Shown one piece after another: positions 16,955 through 26,677 of a stretch of 64,000 nucleotides of DNA. This stretch comes from Litoreibacter halocynthiae (lineage in GTDB: Bacteria > Pseudomonadota > Alphaproteobacteria > Rhodobacterales > Rhodobacteraceae). A model generated the notes under the pieces. That model had not been told where the DNA came from. It was given only the letters and a program-made list of their open reading frames with translations, and searched no databases. Where the stretch lies: assembly GCF_004365635.1 (NCBI RefSeq), contig NZ_SOBH01000003.1, positions 124,001 through 188,000 on the forward strand, read 5' to 3'. The first letter of the stretch is position 1. The number at the start of each line of letters is the position of its first letter. A program made the position numbers and the translations under genes.

Positions 16955-18271
16955 ATGAAACTCACTCACCTTCTACCCGCTGCCACGCTGATCGCGTTGC
17001 CAACCACGGGCTTTGCCCAAGACGCCGAAACCTTGCCGGTCAGCGCTGAAATCGGCTTTATCTTCAACACCTTCATGTTCCTTGTAGCGGGCTTCCTCGT
17101 CTTCTGGATGGCGGCAGGCTTCGCCATGCTGGAGGCGGGTCTGGTCCGCTCCAAAAACGTGGCGATGCAGTTGACCAAGAACATCGCGCTGTTCTCGCTG
17201 GCGGCGATTGCTTACTACCTTATCGGTTACAACCTGATGTATCCGGGCGATGGCTGGAGCATCAACGGCATCCTCGGCACATTTTCCACCGCGTCGCTGG
17301 AACCCGTCGGCCTTGACGGCGCCGAGCCCGATCTGACCTACGCTTCCGTCGGCTCGGACTTCTTTTTCCAGTTGATGTTCTGCGCCACCACCGCGTCCAT
17401 CGTGTCCGGCACATTGGCCGAGCGCATCAAGCTGTGGCCCTTCCTGTTCTTCGTGATCGTGCTGACCGCGTTCATCTACCCGATCCAAGCGTCGTGGAAA
17501 TGGGGCGGTGGTTTCCTTGACAGCATGGGCTTCCTCGACTTCGCAGGCTCCACGGTCGTTCACTCCGTCGGTGGCTGGGCAGCGCTTGCAGGTGCCCTGA
17601 TTCTCGGCCCGCGTCTGGGCAAATACAAGGACGGCCGCACGGTGCCGTTCATGGGCTCCAACCTGCCGTTGGCCACGCTGGGGACGTTCATCCTGTGGCT
17701 TGGCTGGTTCGGCTTCAACGGTGGCTCGCAACTTTACATGAACACGGCAGGCAATGTCGGCGATATCAGCCGCATCTTTGCCAACACCAACACCGCCGCA
17801 GCTGGTGGGGCCGTCGCCGCACTGCTGCTGACGCAGCTTCTTTATAAGAAGGTCGACCTGACCATGGTTCTGAACGGCGCGCTGGCCGGTCTGGTCTCCA
17901 TCACGGCGGAACCACTGACCCCGACCTTGGGTGCAGCGACCCTAATTGGTGCCGTCGGTGGGGTAATCGTGGTCTTCGCGGTGCCCTTCCTCGACAAGCT
18001 CAAAATCGACGATGTTGTCGGTGCCATTCCGGTGCACCTGATGGCGGGTATCTGGGGTACCATTGCTGTGGTCTTCACAAACGGCGACGCCAACATCGGC
18101 ACGCAGCTCTATTCGATCCTTGTGGTGGGTGCGTTTACTTTCATCGTGTCCGGCGCCATTTGGTTCATCCTCAAGTCGACCATCGGTATCCGCGTGTCCG
18201 AGGAAGACGAGGTTATGGGGCTCGATATGGCAGAGCTGGGTATGGAGGCCTATCCAGAGTTCACCAACTAG
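16955..18271 (+). CDS. amtB: Ammonium transporter AmtB
   Basis: This trimeric inner-membrane channel brings in ammonium. It has 438 residues with a cleavable signal peptide (about 1-22, cleavage after GFA) and about eleven membrane helices. The pore's twin histidines are in VVHSVGGW and in IPVHLMAGIWG; the FFFQLMFCATTASIVSG helix and the NGGSQLYMNTAGN segment are typical. It follows glnK by 13 bp and ends at a strong terminator. Confidence 0.96.
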   Translation: MKLTHLLPAATLIALPTTGFAQDAETLPVSAEIGFIFNTFMFLVAGFLVFWMAAGFAMLEAGLVRSKNVAMQLTKNIALFSLAAIAYYLIGYNLMYPGDGWSINGILGTFSTASLEPVGLDGAEPDLTYASVGSDFFFQLMFCATTASIVSGTLAERIKLWPFLFFVIVLTAFIYPIQASWKWGGGFLDSMGFLDFAGSTVVHSVGGWAALAGALILGPRLGKYKDGRTVPFMGSNLPLATLGTFILWLGWFGFNGGSQLYMNTAGNVGDISRIFANTNTAAAGGAVAALLLTQLLYKKVDLTMVLNGALAGLVSITAEPLTPTLGAATLIGAVGGVIVVFAVPFLDKLKIDDVVGAIPVHLMAGIWGTIAVVFTNGDANIGTQLYSILVVGAFTFIVSGAIWFILKSTIGIRVSEEDEVMGLDMAELGMEAYPEFTN

Positions 18272-18290
18272 GCATTTGCCACGCGATAAA

Positions 18291-18320
18291 AAAAGGGCGC
18301 GGCCATCTGGCTGCGCCCTT
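18291..18320. terminator. Bidirectional terminator between amtB and trxA
   Basis: A 10-bp stem (18295-18304 with 18309-18318, one G-U pair) and loop ATCT has an A run before and a T run after, so it can stop both amtB transcription and minus-strand transcription from trxA. Confidence 0.8.
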
Positions 18321-18344
18321 TCCTGTTTCTAACTGAAAACCGGT

Positions 18345-18665
18345 TTAGACGGTCTCTTTGATCCAGCCTTCAAACGCGGATTTCGGAGCTGCGCCAACTT
18401 TGTTCGAAACGACTTCGCCGTTTTTGAACATAAACAACGCCGGAATGGAGCGGACGCCAACGGCCGCAGCGGAATTCGGGTTCTCGTCGACGTTCACTTT
18501 GACGATTTTCACTTTGCCTTCGTACTCGGCGGACAATTCTTCCAAAGCCGGGCCGATCTGCTTGCAAGGGCCACACCATTCGGCCCAAAAATCGACCATG
18601 ACCGGGATGTCCGAGTTGCGTACTTCGGCGTCAAAAGTTGCATCGGTGACTGCGACGGTGGCCAT
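18345..18665 (-). CDS. trxA: Thioredoxin
   Basis: This cytoplasmic protein disulfide reductant has 106 residues. The active site is [13 protein letters not shown] with the Cys pair in CGPC (31-34), and the cis-proline loop is RSIPALFMF. It sits 64 bp after addA on the same strand, an arrangement often seen in this group, and may have its own promoter in that gap. No signal peptide is present. Confidence 0.97.
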   Translation of the reverse strand: MATVAVTDATFDAEVRNSDIPVMVDFWAEWCGPCKQIGPALEELSAEYEGKVKIVKVNVDENPNSAAAVGVRSIPALFMFKNGEVVSNKVGAAPKSAFEGWIKETV

Positions 18666-18729
18666 ATTTAGCCCTCCAAACTGAATGAGAATTGCGTTGG
18701 TTGGAACCTAGGTAGCCCCGCCCCGCGCG

Positions 18730-21700
18730 TCAAGATGTATGGGCTGCGACCAGTGCGCACCTCACGATGTCGTGCGGGAGCGTCATAAGCCGCGCGGATT
18801 GCGTCCAAAGGATTGCCACCTCTACAGATTTTTGCGGATAGAGCTGCTCCAGCATCTCCAAATAGGCCCCCATCTGCGCCAAAACGCCAGACGGTGTTTT
18901 TTCTGCTGTGTCAGGAACGACTACGTTGGACTTGAAATCCACGGCAAGGATTCGATCGTCTTTGATGATCAACCGGTCGATCGTGCCTAATACCACCTGC
19001 CCGCCAAGCGAGGGCAGCTTTGCGGTCAATGTGACCTCCGCCAAAGTGCCATCCGCGAAGATATGGGCCAAGGACGGATCGCCCAGAACCGCCTGCGCCA
19101 ACGGGTACAGGTCTTCCTCATTCGGGCCATACCGACCCACGCGGTTCGCCAAATCCATCGGGTCAGCCGCATGGGGCAAATGCTCCAACAAGCGGTGCAG
19201 TGCTGTACCCCGCGCTTTGGCATCATCTTCCGACAAGGCTGCGCCACTCGGATCGGGCAGCGCCTTTGCCCCTTCAAATTTGGACGGTGAAATCGGCTCT
19301 GGCGTTGGCGCGACGGTCGGGGCTTTGGTCTCCACCCAAGGGGGCAGGGCCGCACGTTCGGGTTTCGCTTCGGCCTCGCGGCGGGGCAGATCTTCGGGCC
19401 ATTGCAAATACTCCAGCCGCCCGTCCACAGCTTCCGCCTTAGCCATTCCGGCCTCCGCCACCGCGTACCAGCCGCCATCTTCCAGCTTAGCAGGCTTGCC
19501 CGCGCCGCAGATAATCAGCCAGCTTTCCGCCCGCGTCATCGCCACATAAAGCAGCCGCATCCGCTCCTCGCGCTGGCGTTTCTTGATCTCGTCGGTCAAG
19601 TCCACCTGAGCAGGCGGCAGGTCCTCGGACTTGGCCTTCCACAGAGCCACCCCGTCGCGGTTCAGCACATCGTCGCGGACCGAGTTCCTGACCTGCCCCG
19701 TATCCGGCAAAATCACGATCGGCGCTTCCAGCCCCTTGGCCCCGTGCACCGTCATCACCCGAATGGCGTCGCCCGCGCTGTCCATCTGGCGCTTGATCGT
19801 CACCTCGTCGCGGGCCAGCCATTCCAGAAAACCCGTCAGCGACGGGATGTCCGCGCGTTCATACGCCATCGCCTGATCCAGCAGCGCGGCGATGCCTTCG
19901 TCGGCCTCGATCCCCAGCCGCGCCAGCAGTTTTTCACGGCCATTGTGGCGGGTCAGAACACGCTCCAGCAGATCATAGGGGCGCAGGTAGTCGGCGCTGT
20001 CGCGCAGATCGCGCAGCATGGCGGTCACTTGCGGGAAGCGGCCTTTCTGGTCCTCCAAGGCGCGGGTCAGGTAGTTCGGTCGGCCATGGGCAAGGTCGAA
20101 TAGCTCCCCTTCCGATAATCCGCACAAAGGGGATCGCAGCACCGCGGCCAGCGACAAGTCATCCTCCGGCGTCGCCAAATAGCGCATTAGCGCGGTCAGG
20201 TCCTTGACCCCAAGCTCCGCCCCGATCCGAAGCCGGTCCGCGCCCGCCATAGGCAGGCCCGCATCCTTACAAGCGCGGATAATCTCGTGGAACAGGGTCG
20301 ATCTGCGCTGCACGAGGATCAGGAAATCCCCCGCCTCGATCCGGCGGGTTTGCTGCACGTCGCGCCCGTCCACGCGCTTCACCTCGGTGATCTGGCCGTG
20401 CAGCAGCCGGTCCTTGATCGTCGCCGCAATTTGACGCGCCAGAATGACGGAGTGGTGGTCGTCGCCCACCGTATCGACCGGATCGAACCAGTCCTTCTTT
20501 TCAGCCTTTTCAGTCTCGTCGATCCAGTCCCAAATGTCGACCCGTCCGGGCAGGTCTTGCTTGAAGGCTACGTGCTCCACGCGGTCGCCCATGCCGCGCA
20601 TCAGATCGCCGGTGAAGCTGGCGTCAACCAGACCCAAAACCGCCTTGGAAGACCGGAAAGAGTGCAACAAGTCCTGCCGCTGCAAAGGCTGCCCGATGGC
20701 GGTCAGGGCTTCGTCGAAATGGGCGCGCATCGCCTCGAACGCGTCGGGGTCCGCCCCTTGGAACGAGTAGATCGACTGCTTCTGGTCGCCGACCACAAAG
20801 ATCGTCCGCTCCGTCTCGGCCCGCGCGCCCTGTCCGGCGGTAAATTCCTGCGCCAGCAAGCGCACCACGTCCCATTGCCGCGGGGCGGTGTCCTGCGCCT
20901 CGTCCACTAGAATGTGATCGATCCCGCCATCCAGACGGAACAGCACCCACGCCGCGACGCTTGGATCGGTCAATAGCCGGCGGGCTTTCAAAATTAGGTC
21001 ATCGAAATCCAGCCATGCATGGGACTGCTTGTGGGAGTCCAACCGAGGCAGATAGGCCTGCGCAAATTTATGCAGCGCCAGATTGCGCGCGTGCGCAGCC
21101 AAAGCCTGCCGCATCGGTCGCGCCTCGGATACGCGCATTCGAAGGGCATCAAAAGGGTCTAACAAGGCTCCAAATGCCTCTTTCGCGCCTTTTGTCGGTG
21201 GATGTAGCTTCGGCAATCCTTCCGATTTTCCGGACGCTGACAGGAACAGTTTTTCCAACTGCGTCAGCAGCGCCAAGCTTGGGGTGGAGCAATCCAGCAT
21301 GGCCAAACTCTGGCCCAGCTGCATGTCACTCTTGCCCGTGCAGCTTTGCAGCACGGCCGCCACATCGCGCAGCAGCGCAGCTTCATTCCCATGGAATACA
21401 GACTCTAAAACAACCGCTTCGGTCACGCCTGAACCCAACCCGCCTGCAGTACGCAAGTCGGCGTCCGTGGCGGCACTGTCAAACAGCTCCTTGCGTCCAA
21501 GCAACTCTTGCAGGAACCCGTCCACTTCAGCCCCGCTGAAATGCTGCGCGAAGGCAGCCATGGCGTCGGAGTCTTGTAATGCGACCTCTTCCATCACGTC
21601 TTCGCGCAAGGCTTTGGCCGCACGGTCGTCCATTTCGGTAAACGCCGGAGACACGCCAGCTTCCAGCGGAAACCGCCGCAACAAGGACGCGCAGAACGAG

Positions 21701-22068
21701 TGGATGGTCTGTATTTTCAGCCCGCCCGGTGTCTCGATCGCCTTGGCGAACAGCCGACGCGCCTCCGACAGCACGTCCGGCGCGATGTCTTCCGCGCCCA
21801 AAGCTGTCAGGCTGTCGCGCAACGCGGCGTCAGGCATCATCGCCCAGTCGCCCAAGCGCTGGAACAGGCGGTTCTGCATCTCGGACGCGGCCGCTTTGGT
21901 ATAGGTTAGACACAAAATCCGCTGTGGCGGCACGCCGTCTAGAAGCAGTCGCGCCACGCGGTCGGTCAGCACCCGCGTTTTGCCGGATCCCGCATTGGCG
22001 GCGAGCCATGTCGATGCCTTCGGGTCGGCTGCCGCAACCTGCGCCTGTGTGGCCGCGTCCCGCTTCAT
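18730..22068 (-). CDS. addA: Double-strand break repair helicase-nuclease AddA
   Basis: With AddB this subunit resects double-strand ends for RecA-dependent repair. The 1112 residues include the UvrD-like helicase, with Walker A AGSGKT (26-31), TYTKAAASEM motif Ia, DEAQD motif II and a VMTVHGAKGLEAPIV motif V region. The C-terminal PD-(D/E)xK nuclease has GTIDRLI and VDFKSN. Its ATG overlaps addB's stop (ATGA), with GGAGG a few bases upstream. The length is typical of the alphaproteobacterial AddA type. Confidence 0.96.
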   Translation of the reverse strand: MKRDAATQAQVAAADPKASTWLAANAGSGKTRVLTDRVARLLLDGVPPQRILCLTYTKAAASEMQNRLFQRLGDWAMMPDAALRDSLTALGAEDIAPDVLSEARRLFAKAIETPGGLKIQTIHSFCASLLRRFPLEAGVSPAFTEMDDRAAKALREDVMEEVALQDSDAMAAFAQHFSGAEVDGFLQELLGRKELFDSAATDADLRTAGGLGSGVTEAVVLESVFHGNEAALLRDVAAVLQSCTGKSDMQLGQSLAMLDCSTPSLALLTQLEKLFLSASGKSEGLPKLHPPTKGAKEAFGALLDPFDALRMRVSEARPMRQALAAHARNLALHKFAQAYLPRLDSHKQSHAWLDFDDLILKARRLLTDPSVAAWVLFRLDGGIDHILVDEAQDTAPRQWDVVRLLAQEFTAGQGARAETERTIFVVGDQKQSIYSFQGADPDAFEAMRAHFDEALTAIGQPLQRQDLLHSFRSSKAVLGLVDASFTGDLMRGMGDRVEHVAFKQDLPGRVDIWDWIDETEKAEKKDWFDPVDTVGDDHHSVILARQIAATIKDRLLHGQITEVKRVDGRDVQQTRRIEAGDFLILVQRRSTLFHEIIRACKDAGLPMAGADRLRIGAELGVKDLTALMRYLATPEDDLSLAAVLRSPLCGLSEGELFDLAHGRPNYLTRALEDQKGRFPQVTAMLRDLRDSADYLRPYDLLERVLTRHNGREKLLARLGIEADEGIAALLDQAMAYERADIPSLTGFLEWLARDEVTIKRQMDSAGDAIRVMTVHGAKGLEAPIVILPDTGQVRNSVRDDVLNRDGVALWKAKSEDLPPAQVDLTDEIKKRQREERMRLLYVAMTRAESWLIICGAGKPAKLEDGGWYAVAEAGMAKAEAVDGRLEYLQWPEDLPRREAEAKPERAALPPWVETKAPTVAPTPEPISPSKFEGAKALPDPSGAALSEDDAKARGTALHRLLEHLPHAADPMDLANRVGRYGPNEEDLYPLAQAVLGDPSLAHIFADGTLAEVTLTAKLPSLGGQVVLGTIDRLIIKDDRILAVDFKSNVVVPDTAEKTPSGVLAQMGAYLEMLEQLYPQKSVEVAILWTQSARLMTLPHDIVRCALVAAHTS

Positions 22069-24986
22069 TGGCCCACCTCCTGTGCAACGGCCTCATCGGT
22101 TTCGTCCCATTCGCCAAAGCGGGCGAGGTGGTCGTAATTCTGTTCCCAACGGGTCTCGAACACCGCGCGGCGGGAGGAAAATCCCTTGTCCGGTTCTAGA
22201 TAGGCACTGATCAATGCGGTCAGCTCCTCCCAAACTTTGTCCAGATCACCGAACTCGAAGCGATCACCCTCCTGTTTTGCAGCGGAGCCCAGGCCGATAT
22301 AGTCGGCACCAACGACTTTACGCCGTGTTATACCGTTAAAGCCGTCCTTGTCAGCAATCGCCGCCAGCAGCGGAAGCTGCTTGTTGAAGTGCTCTCGTTG
22401 CGCCTTCGTTGGCAGAGAGCCGGTTTTGTAGTCATACAAGAACAGCGCGCCGTCTGTGGCCTCGTCAATGCGGTCGGCACGGCCTTCCAGCGTAAAGTCG
22501 AGCCCGTCGAGTTTCACCGCACCGCGCTCCTCTTGCAGCAGCGGGCGGGCATATTGGCGGCGCAGATGTTCCGTCTCGATGAACCATGGTGCGACCCGCT
22601 CCAGCTTCGCTTGCCACATGGCGCGGGTCGCGGGCCAAGGCACCATATCCGCGAAGACTTCCTCGGCCAAATCGGCCAGTTTTTGAACCGCGTCATCCGG
22701 CAAATGCGCTGAAGTTTCGTCAATGAAGCGGTCCAGCACGTCATGCAGCGCCAACCCACGCAGCGGTGCATCGGCAGAGGCGTGGAGCGCATCCAGCGGG
22801 CGAAGCTTTAATACATAGCGGGCATAAACCGCGTAAGGATCGCGGATCAGCGTTTCGATCTGCGTCACCGGCAGTTTTTTCGGACGTGCTGTCAGCGGCG
22901 GTATCGGGGAGGGGCGCTTGGCGGGGGGTAAATCTCCGCGCGGCGTATCCAGTGCCCCGGCGAGTGCGACCCATTCGGCACCACGCCCACGCATTGCATC
23001 CAAGGCGGGTTTCCCTTCGTCTTCCAGCCCGCCCAACAGGTTGGTCAGCCGGTTGACCCAGCGGGATGGCACCGTTTCGGCCTCCGCATTGCGTTTGGCG
23101 CGGGTAAGCCAGACTTCCGGCGCCGCAATCGCTTGCTGGAAATCATGCGCCGACAACCCGATGCGACGGTCCGGCAGCAAAAGCCCTGCATCGCGTCGCA
23201 TCTGTCGGTTGAGCCACGGGTCGGGGCCGGGAAGTTCCGGCCAAATGCCGTCATTCAACCCCGCAAGGATCACCATGTCAGAGCCTTGAACCCGCGCTTC
23301 CAACGTCCCCCAGATCATGATGCCGGGATGCGGGGCGTTCGGGTCGCGCACCTCGTGGCGGTTCAGGACAAAATGCACAAGGTCGCCATAATCGGTGCAG
23401 GACATCTCGCCACCAGCGCTGGCGGCTTCACGCAACTCACTCACAGCTTTCGCCGCCTCTTCGCCAGTGGGCTTGTCCCACATCGCCGCGCCGCACAGTT
23501 GCTCGGTCAATGCGATGTGACTTTCCAGCAGTTCCGGCAGGGGGGCGGTCGTGCAGTTCGCCAGGGCGTCGAGCACATCCCAAATCCACGCGACCCATGT
23601 TTGGATGCCTTCATCGGATTTGCGCTTTTCGGCCCATTCCAAAACCTCGTCACGGGTGGGGAAGGGCGGGCCGCCCCGCAGCAGCTCAAGCTCCAGATCG
23701 CGGGTGCGTTTCAGGTGATCGCCGCGCTCGCCAGATGCCACCAATGGATGTTTCAGCAAGGCCAGCAGCTTGTCCGAGGGCAGTTTGCGCCCCATCAGTT
23801 CCGCCGTCTGACGCAAAATGCGCCCGCTTGGCGTTTGAGGCAGCGGAATGCCCGCACTGTCGTCAGGCTCAATCCCCCAGCGTTGCAATGCGGCGGTGAC
23901 CTGACGGGTCAGCATCCGGTCGGGAGAGATCAGCGCGGCGCTTTGGCCGTCCTCTGCCGCTTTTCGCAAACGCAACGCAATGGCGAGCGCTTCGTGGCGG
24001 GCGGTGGGGGCTTCGATCAAGGTCACATTGCTGGTCGCCGCAGTCAAATTCTGCAGTTTAGGGCCTTCTAGAAGCCATTCGTCGGTCACAGGGGCAGGTC
24101 GCAAGGCCAGCGACACCAACGCATTCCGTCCCGCGCTCGCGGGTGGGGTGTCATCCCAAAGCGGCACACCGGTATTTGTCAGATCCAACGCGCGCAGCAA
24201 GGCATGGAACCGATATTGTGGATGGTCTTCGCTGGCCAGATCATTGTCCAGTTGGTTCCACACGGTTTCAGGCATATCAGTGTCGAACCCGGGCAAAACC
24301 AACGCGCCTTGCGGCAGCTTCGCGACCGCCTCCATAAGCAATCGCGTGGTGCCGCGTGATCCAGTCGAGCCCGCGATGATCACCGGATGCGTTGGGGGTG
24401 TGTCCGCCCATCGTGCGATCAACCGGTTCACCACGACACGTTGCCGCGCCTCGGCATTCAGCGGCGCGTCGGAGGCGAAAAACTTGGTCACCAGTTTCAG
24501 GAACTTCTGGCTGCGTTCCCAGTGGGCGGAGTGGCGGTCCACATCCAGTTGCCCCAGCGTGTCGGGATGCACGCCTTCGCCCTGCATCTCCTCCATCAAT
24601 GCGGCGAGACTGTCTGCCAGATCAAACGTGTGCGCGCGGGCAGCAAAGTCGCGTTCGGCTTCGATCAGCTTGCGCACCAGTTGCGCCAGTTCCAGCCGTC
24701 GCACCAGCGGGTTCACAGCGTCGGGAAGGTTTGCGCCAATGTCATCGCGCCCCAGATCGGTGACCAGCCGCAGTTTGGGCAGAAAGCTGGCGTCTTGTCG
24801 GGCAAACAATGTGCGGATGCGGCGTTGCATGCGGGCGGTGTTCACGAACAACTCCACCCGCGCCAAGTCATGCGGTGCGGCGTCTTTTATACGGTCACGC
24901 AACCCGCGCACCAAGGCCGCCGGAAAATCCACACCGGGTGGCAGGGCAAAGACGCGCGGGCGGTGGGAAGGGTCAAACATCGGCAT
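22065..24986 (-). CDS. addB: Double-strand break repair protein AddB
   Basis: This is the AddA partner of 973 residues. It has a degenerate helicase-like core and a C-terminal nuclease with GRADRID and LYDYKTG. I find no cysteine cluster in the C-terminal region, so the iron-sulfur staple known from Bacillus AddB appears absent, as expected for the alphaproteobacterial subtype. The ATG at 24986 follows GGAG by 5 bases and overlaps the end of the preceding nucleotidyltransferase gene by 14 bp. Confidence 0.94.
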   Translation of the reverse strand: MPMFDPSHRPRVFALPPGVDFPAALVRGLRDRIKDAAPHDLARVELFVNTARMQRRIRTLFARQDASFLPKLRLVTDLGRDDIGANLPDAVNPLVRRLELAQLVRKLIEAERDFAARAHTFDLADSLAALMEEMQGEGVHPDTLGQLDVDRHSAHWERSQKFLKLVTKFFASDAPLNAEARQRVVVNRLIARWADTPPTHPVIIAGSTGSRGTTRLLMEAVAKLPQGALVLPGFDTDMPETVWNQLDNDLASEDHPQYRFHALLRALDLTNTGVPLWDDTPPASAGRNALVSLALRPAPVTDEWLLEGPKLQNLTAATSNVTLIEAPTARHEALAIALRLRKAAEDGQSAALISPDRMLTRQVTAALQRWGIEPDDSAGIPLPQTPSGRILRQTAELMGRKLPSDKLLALLKHPLVASGERGDHLKRTRDLELELLRGGPPFPTRDEVLEWAEKRKSDEGIQTWVAWIWDVLDALANCTTAPLPELLESHIALTEQLCGAAMWDKPTGEEAAKAVSELREAASAGGEMSCTDYGDLVHFVLNRHEVRDPNAPHPGIMIWGTLEARVQGSDMVILAGLNDGIWPELPGPDPWLNRQMRRDAGLLLPDRRIGLSAHDFQQAIAAPEVWLTRAKRNAEAETVPSRWVNRLTNLLGGLEDEGKPALDAMRGRGAEWVALAGALDTPRGDLPPAKRPSPIPPLTARPKKLPVTQIETLIRDPYAVYARYVLKLRPLDALHASADAPLRGLALHDVLDRFIDETSAHLPDDAVQKLADLAEEVFADMVPWPATRAMWQAKLERVAPWFIETEHLRRQYARPLLQEERGAVKLDGLDFTLEGRADRIDEATDGALFLYDYKTGSLPTKAQREHFNKQLPLLAAIADKDGFNGITRRKVVGADYIGLGSAAKQEGDRFEFGDLDKVWEELTALISAYLEPDKGFSSRRAVFETRWEQNYDHLARFGEWDETDEAVAQEVGQ

Positions 24987-25668
24987 GTTGCTCCAGCATT
25001 TGCTCGGCCAGCCCGATGCCGTCAGGGGTGCCTACATCCGCCCAATAGCCCGGATATTCCACGCCAAACAGACGTTGTTCGGGCAGCATCTGGTCCCACA
25101 ACACATTCAGCGAGAAACTTGCCTCGGTGATCTTTGCAAGCCCGCCCGTATGAAGCACCTGCGCGCCGGTATAGACCATGCCGCTACGGCTGCGTGTCAG
25201 ATGCCCTCGCGCGTCGGTGGCGAAGTTTCCGGCACGGGTGTAGCCAACCGTACGCTCCAAAGGAACCAGCAGCAGCAGCGCGCCCATCTGCTCAGGGCGC
25301 CACGCCGCGTGCAGGCAGTCGATCGGGTTTGGCCCCGCCCAAATGGCGTCGGAATTCAGCGTGAAAACCGGCGCGCTTCCCAGCCGCGGTAACGCCGCTT
25401 TCAATCCGCCGCCTGTGTCGAGTATCTCCGGCTGCTCGACCAGCAGTTCGGTGTTCGGGCGGTCCTTTAAATGCGCGGCAACCATGTCGGCTTTGTAATG
25501 GGCATTCACCACCGTTTTGACCCCTGCGGCGGTGGTGAGGTCCAACGCATGGTCCAGCAACGCCCGTCCTGCGACTTCAATCAACGGCTTTGGACGGTTC
25601 GCGGTCAATGCCACCATGCGGGTGCCAAATCCTGCGGCGAACACCATTGCGGCTGTTGGATTAACCAT
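24973..25668 (-). CDS. murU: Nucleotidyltransferase, probable MurNAc-1-phosphate uridylyltransferase
   Basis: MurU makes UDP-MurNAc from MurNAc-1-phosphate and UTP in cell-wall recycling, bypassing MurA-MurB. The 231-residue product has the nucleotide-binding MVFAAGFGTRM (8-18) and RPKPLIEVAG (26-35), then LNSDAIW with the metal Asp, and a C-terminal YWADVGTPDGI. The ATG at 25668 overlaps the kinase gene's stop by 8 bp. The assignment rests on the tight pairing with an AmgK-like kinase, as in Pseudomonas; by sequence alone a sugar-1-phosphate guanylyltransferase would also fit. Confidence 0.82.
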   Translation of the reverse strand: MVNPTAAMVFAAGFGTRMVALTANRPKPLIEVAGRALLDHALDLTTAAGVKTVVNAHYKADMVAAHLKDRPNTELLVEQPEILDTGGGLKAALPRLGSAPVFTLNSDAIWAGPNPIDCLHAAWRPEQMGALLLLVPLERTVGYTRAGNFATDARGHLTRSRSGMVYTGAQVLHTGGLAKITEASFSLNVLWDQMLPEQRLFGVEYPGYWADVGTPDGIGLAEQMLEQHADV

Positions 25669-26677
25669 GCGCGGCAGCCTTGATACGGGCGATGATCGCG
25701 GCGTTGGGCGTAGGGACATGCGTGTCGATAAAGCTGCGCAACGCAGCAAGCGCAGGGTGCTTCAGGTCGTCCATCAAATTGTCCCAGACGCGCGGCATCA
25801 TGTCGGGGTAGTTTGGCTTTCCATCACGAACGCAAAGGCGGGCAAAGCCGCCGATGATCCGCAAGTTGCGCTGCGTCGAACACGCGGCGTAGGCCGCGGT
25901 GAACGCCTCAGCATCAGCCCCCGTTTGCGCGATGTAATAAGCCAGCATTTCTCGCTGCACATCCACCGCCACATCACGCCGCGCATCTTTGAGCAGGGAG
26001 GCCAGATCATAGGCCGGATGGCCCAGCATCGCGTCCTGAAAGTCCAGTAAGCCGACGCGGGCGGCGCCGTCACGGTCCGGCAGCCACAGCAGGTTTTCGG
26101 CGTGGTAATCGCGTTGAACCATCACCGACGGGCCGGTCATAAGGCGGTCCAGCATGTTGCGTACCAGCGCGTCATACTCTGTCGCCAGCGCATCGGGAAC
26201 CGCATGTCCGGTCGCGTGGGGAAGGTACCAGTCCGTCAGCCGCATCGCGGTGACCGCCATCGCGTCAGTGTCATAGGGGGCAATGGGTGGCGGCGGCGCA
26301 TTTTGCGCCACGATCAGCGCGTCGATGGCCGCTTGGTACAGTTGGCCTTCCAAGTCCGGTCGACGCGCCACCATACGCGCGAAAAGGTCATCGCCAAGGT
26401 CTTCGATCAGCAAGAACCCGTGCGCCGCGTCCTCTGCATAGATCATCGGCGCGCTCAGTCCGAGGTCGGACAAATGCCGCGCGATGGTGGTGAACGGCCG
26501 CACGTCCTCGCCCCGTTCCGGGGCCGCGTCCATCAGCACCGCAGGTGGCAGGCCGTCCTTGCGCACACGGTCATATTTCCGGTTCGACGCATCACCAGCC
26601 AAGGGCGTGCGATTTGCGCCGGTCCAATCGGTTGAGGCGATAAATCGCTCTGCCAGCTCTTGCCGCGTCTGGGTCAT
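25661..26677 (-). CDS. amgK: Aminoglycoside-phosphotransferase-fold kinase, probable AmgK
   Basis: AmgK phosphorylates the anomeric carbon of MurNAc and GlcNAc released from old peptidoglycan. The 338-residue protein has the kinase motifs VMVQRDYHAENLLW (catalytic Asp and Asn) and GLLDFQDAMLGHPAYDL (metal-binding Asp). An N-terminal ATP-site region contains GDASNRKYDR. It overlaps tsaE (ATGA) before it and murU (8 bp) after it. The older label for this gene was phosphotransferase next to tsaE; the AmgK role is inferred from family and neighbour. Confidence 0.85.
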   Translation of the reverse strand: MTQTRQELAERFIASTDWTGANRTPLAGDASNRKYDRVRKDGLPPAVLMDAAPERGEDVRPFTTIARHLSDLGLSAPMIYAEDAAHGFLLIEDLGDDLFARMVARRPDLEGQLYQAAIDALIVAQNAPPPPIAPYDTDAMAVTAMRLTDWYLPHATGHAVPDALATEYDALVRNMLDRLMTGPSVMVQRDYHAENLLWLPDRDGAARVGLLDFQDAMLGHPAYDLASLLKDARRDVAVDVQREMLAYYIAQTGADAEAFTAAYAACSTQRNLRIIGGFARLCVRDGKPNYPDMMPRVWDNLMDDLKHPALAALRSFIDTHVPTPNAAIIARIKAAAHG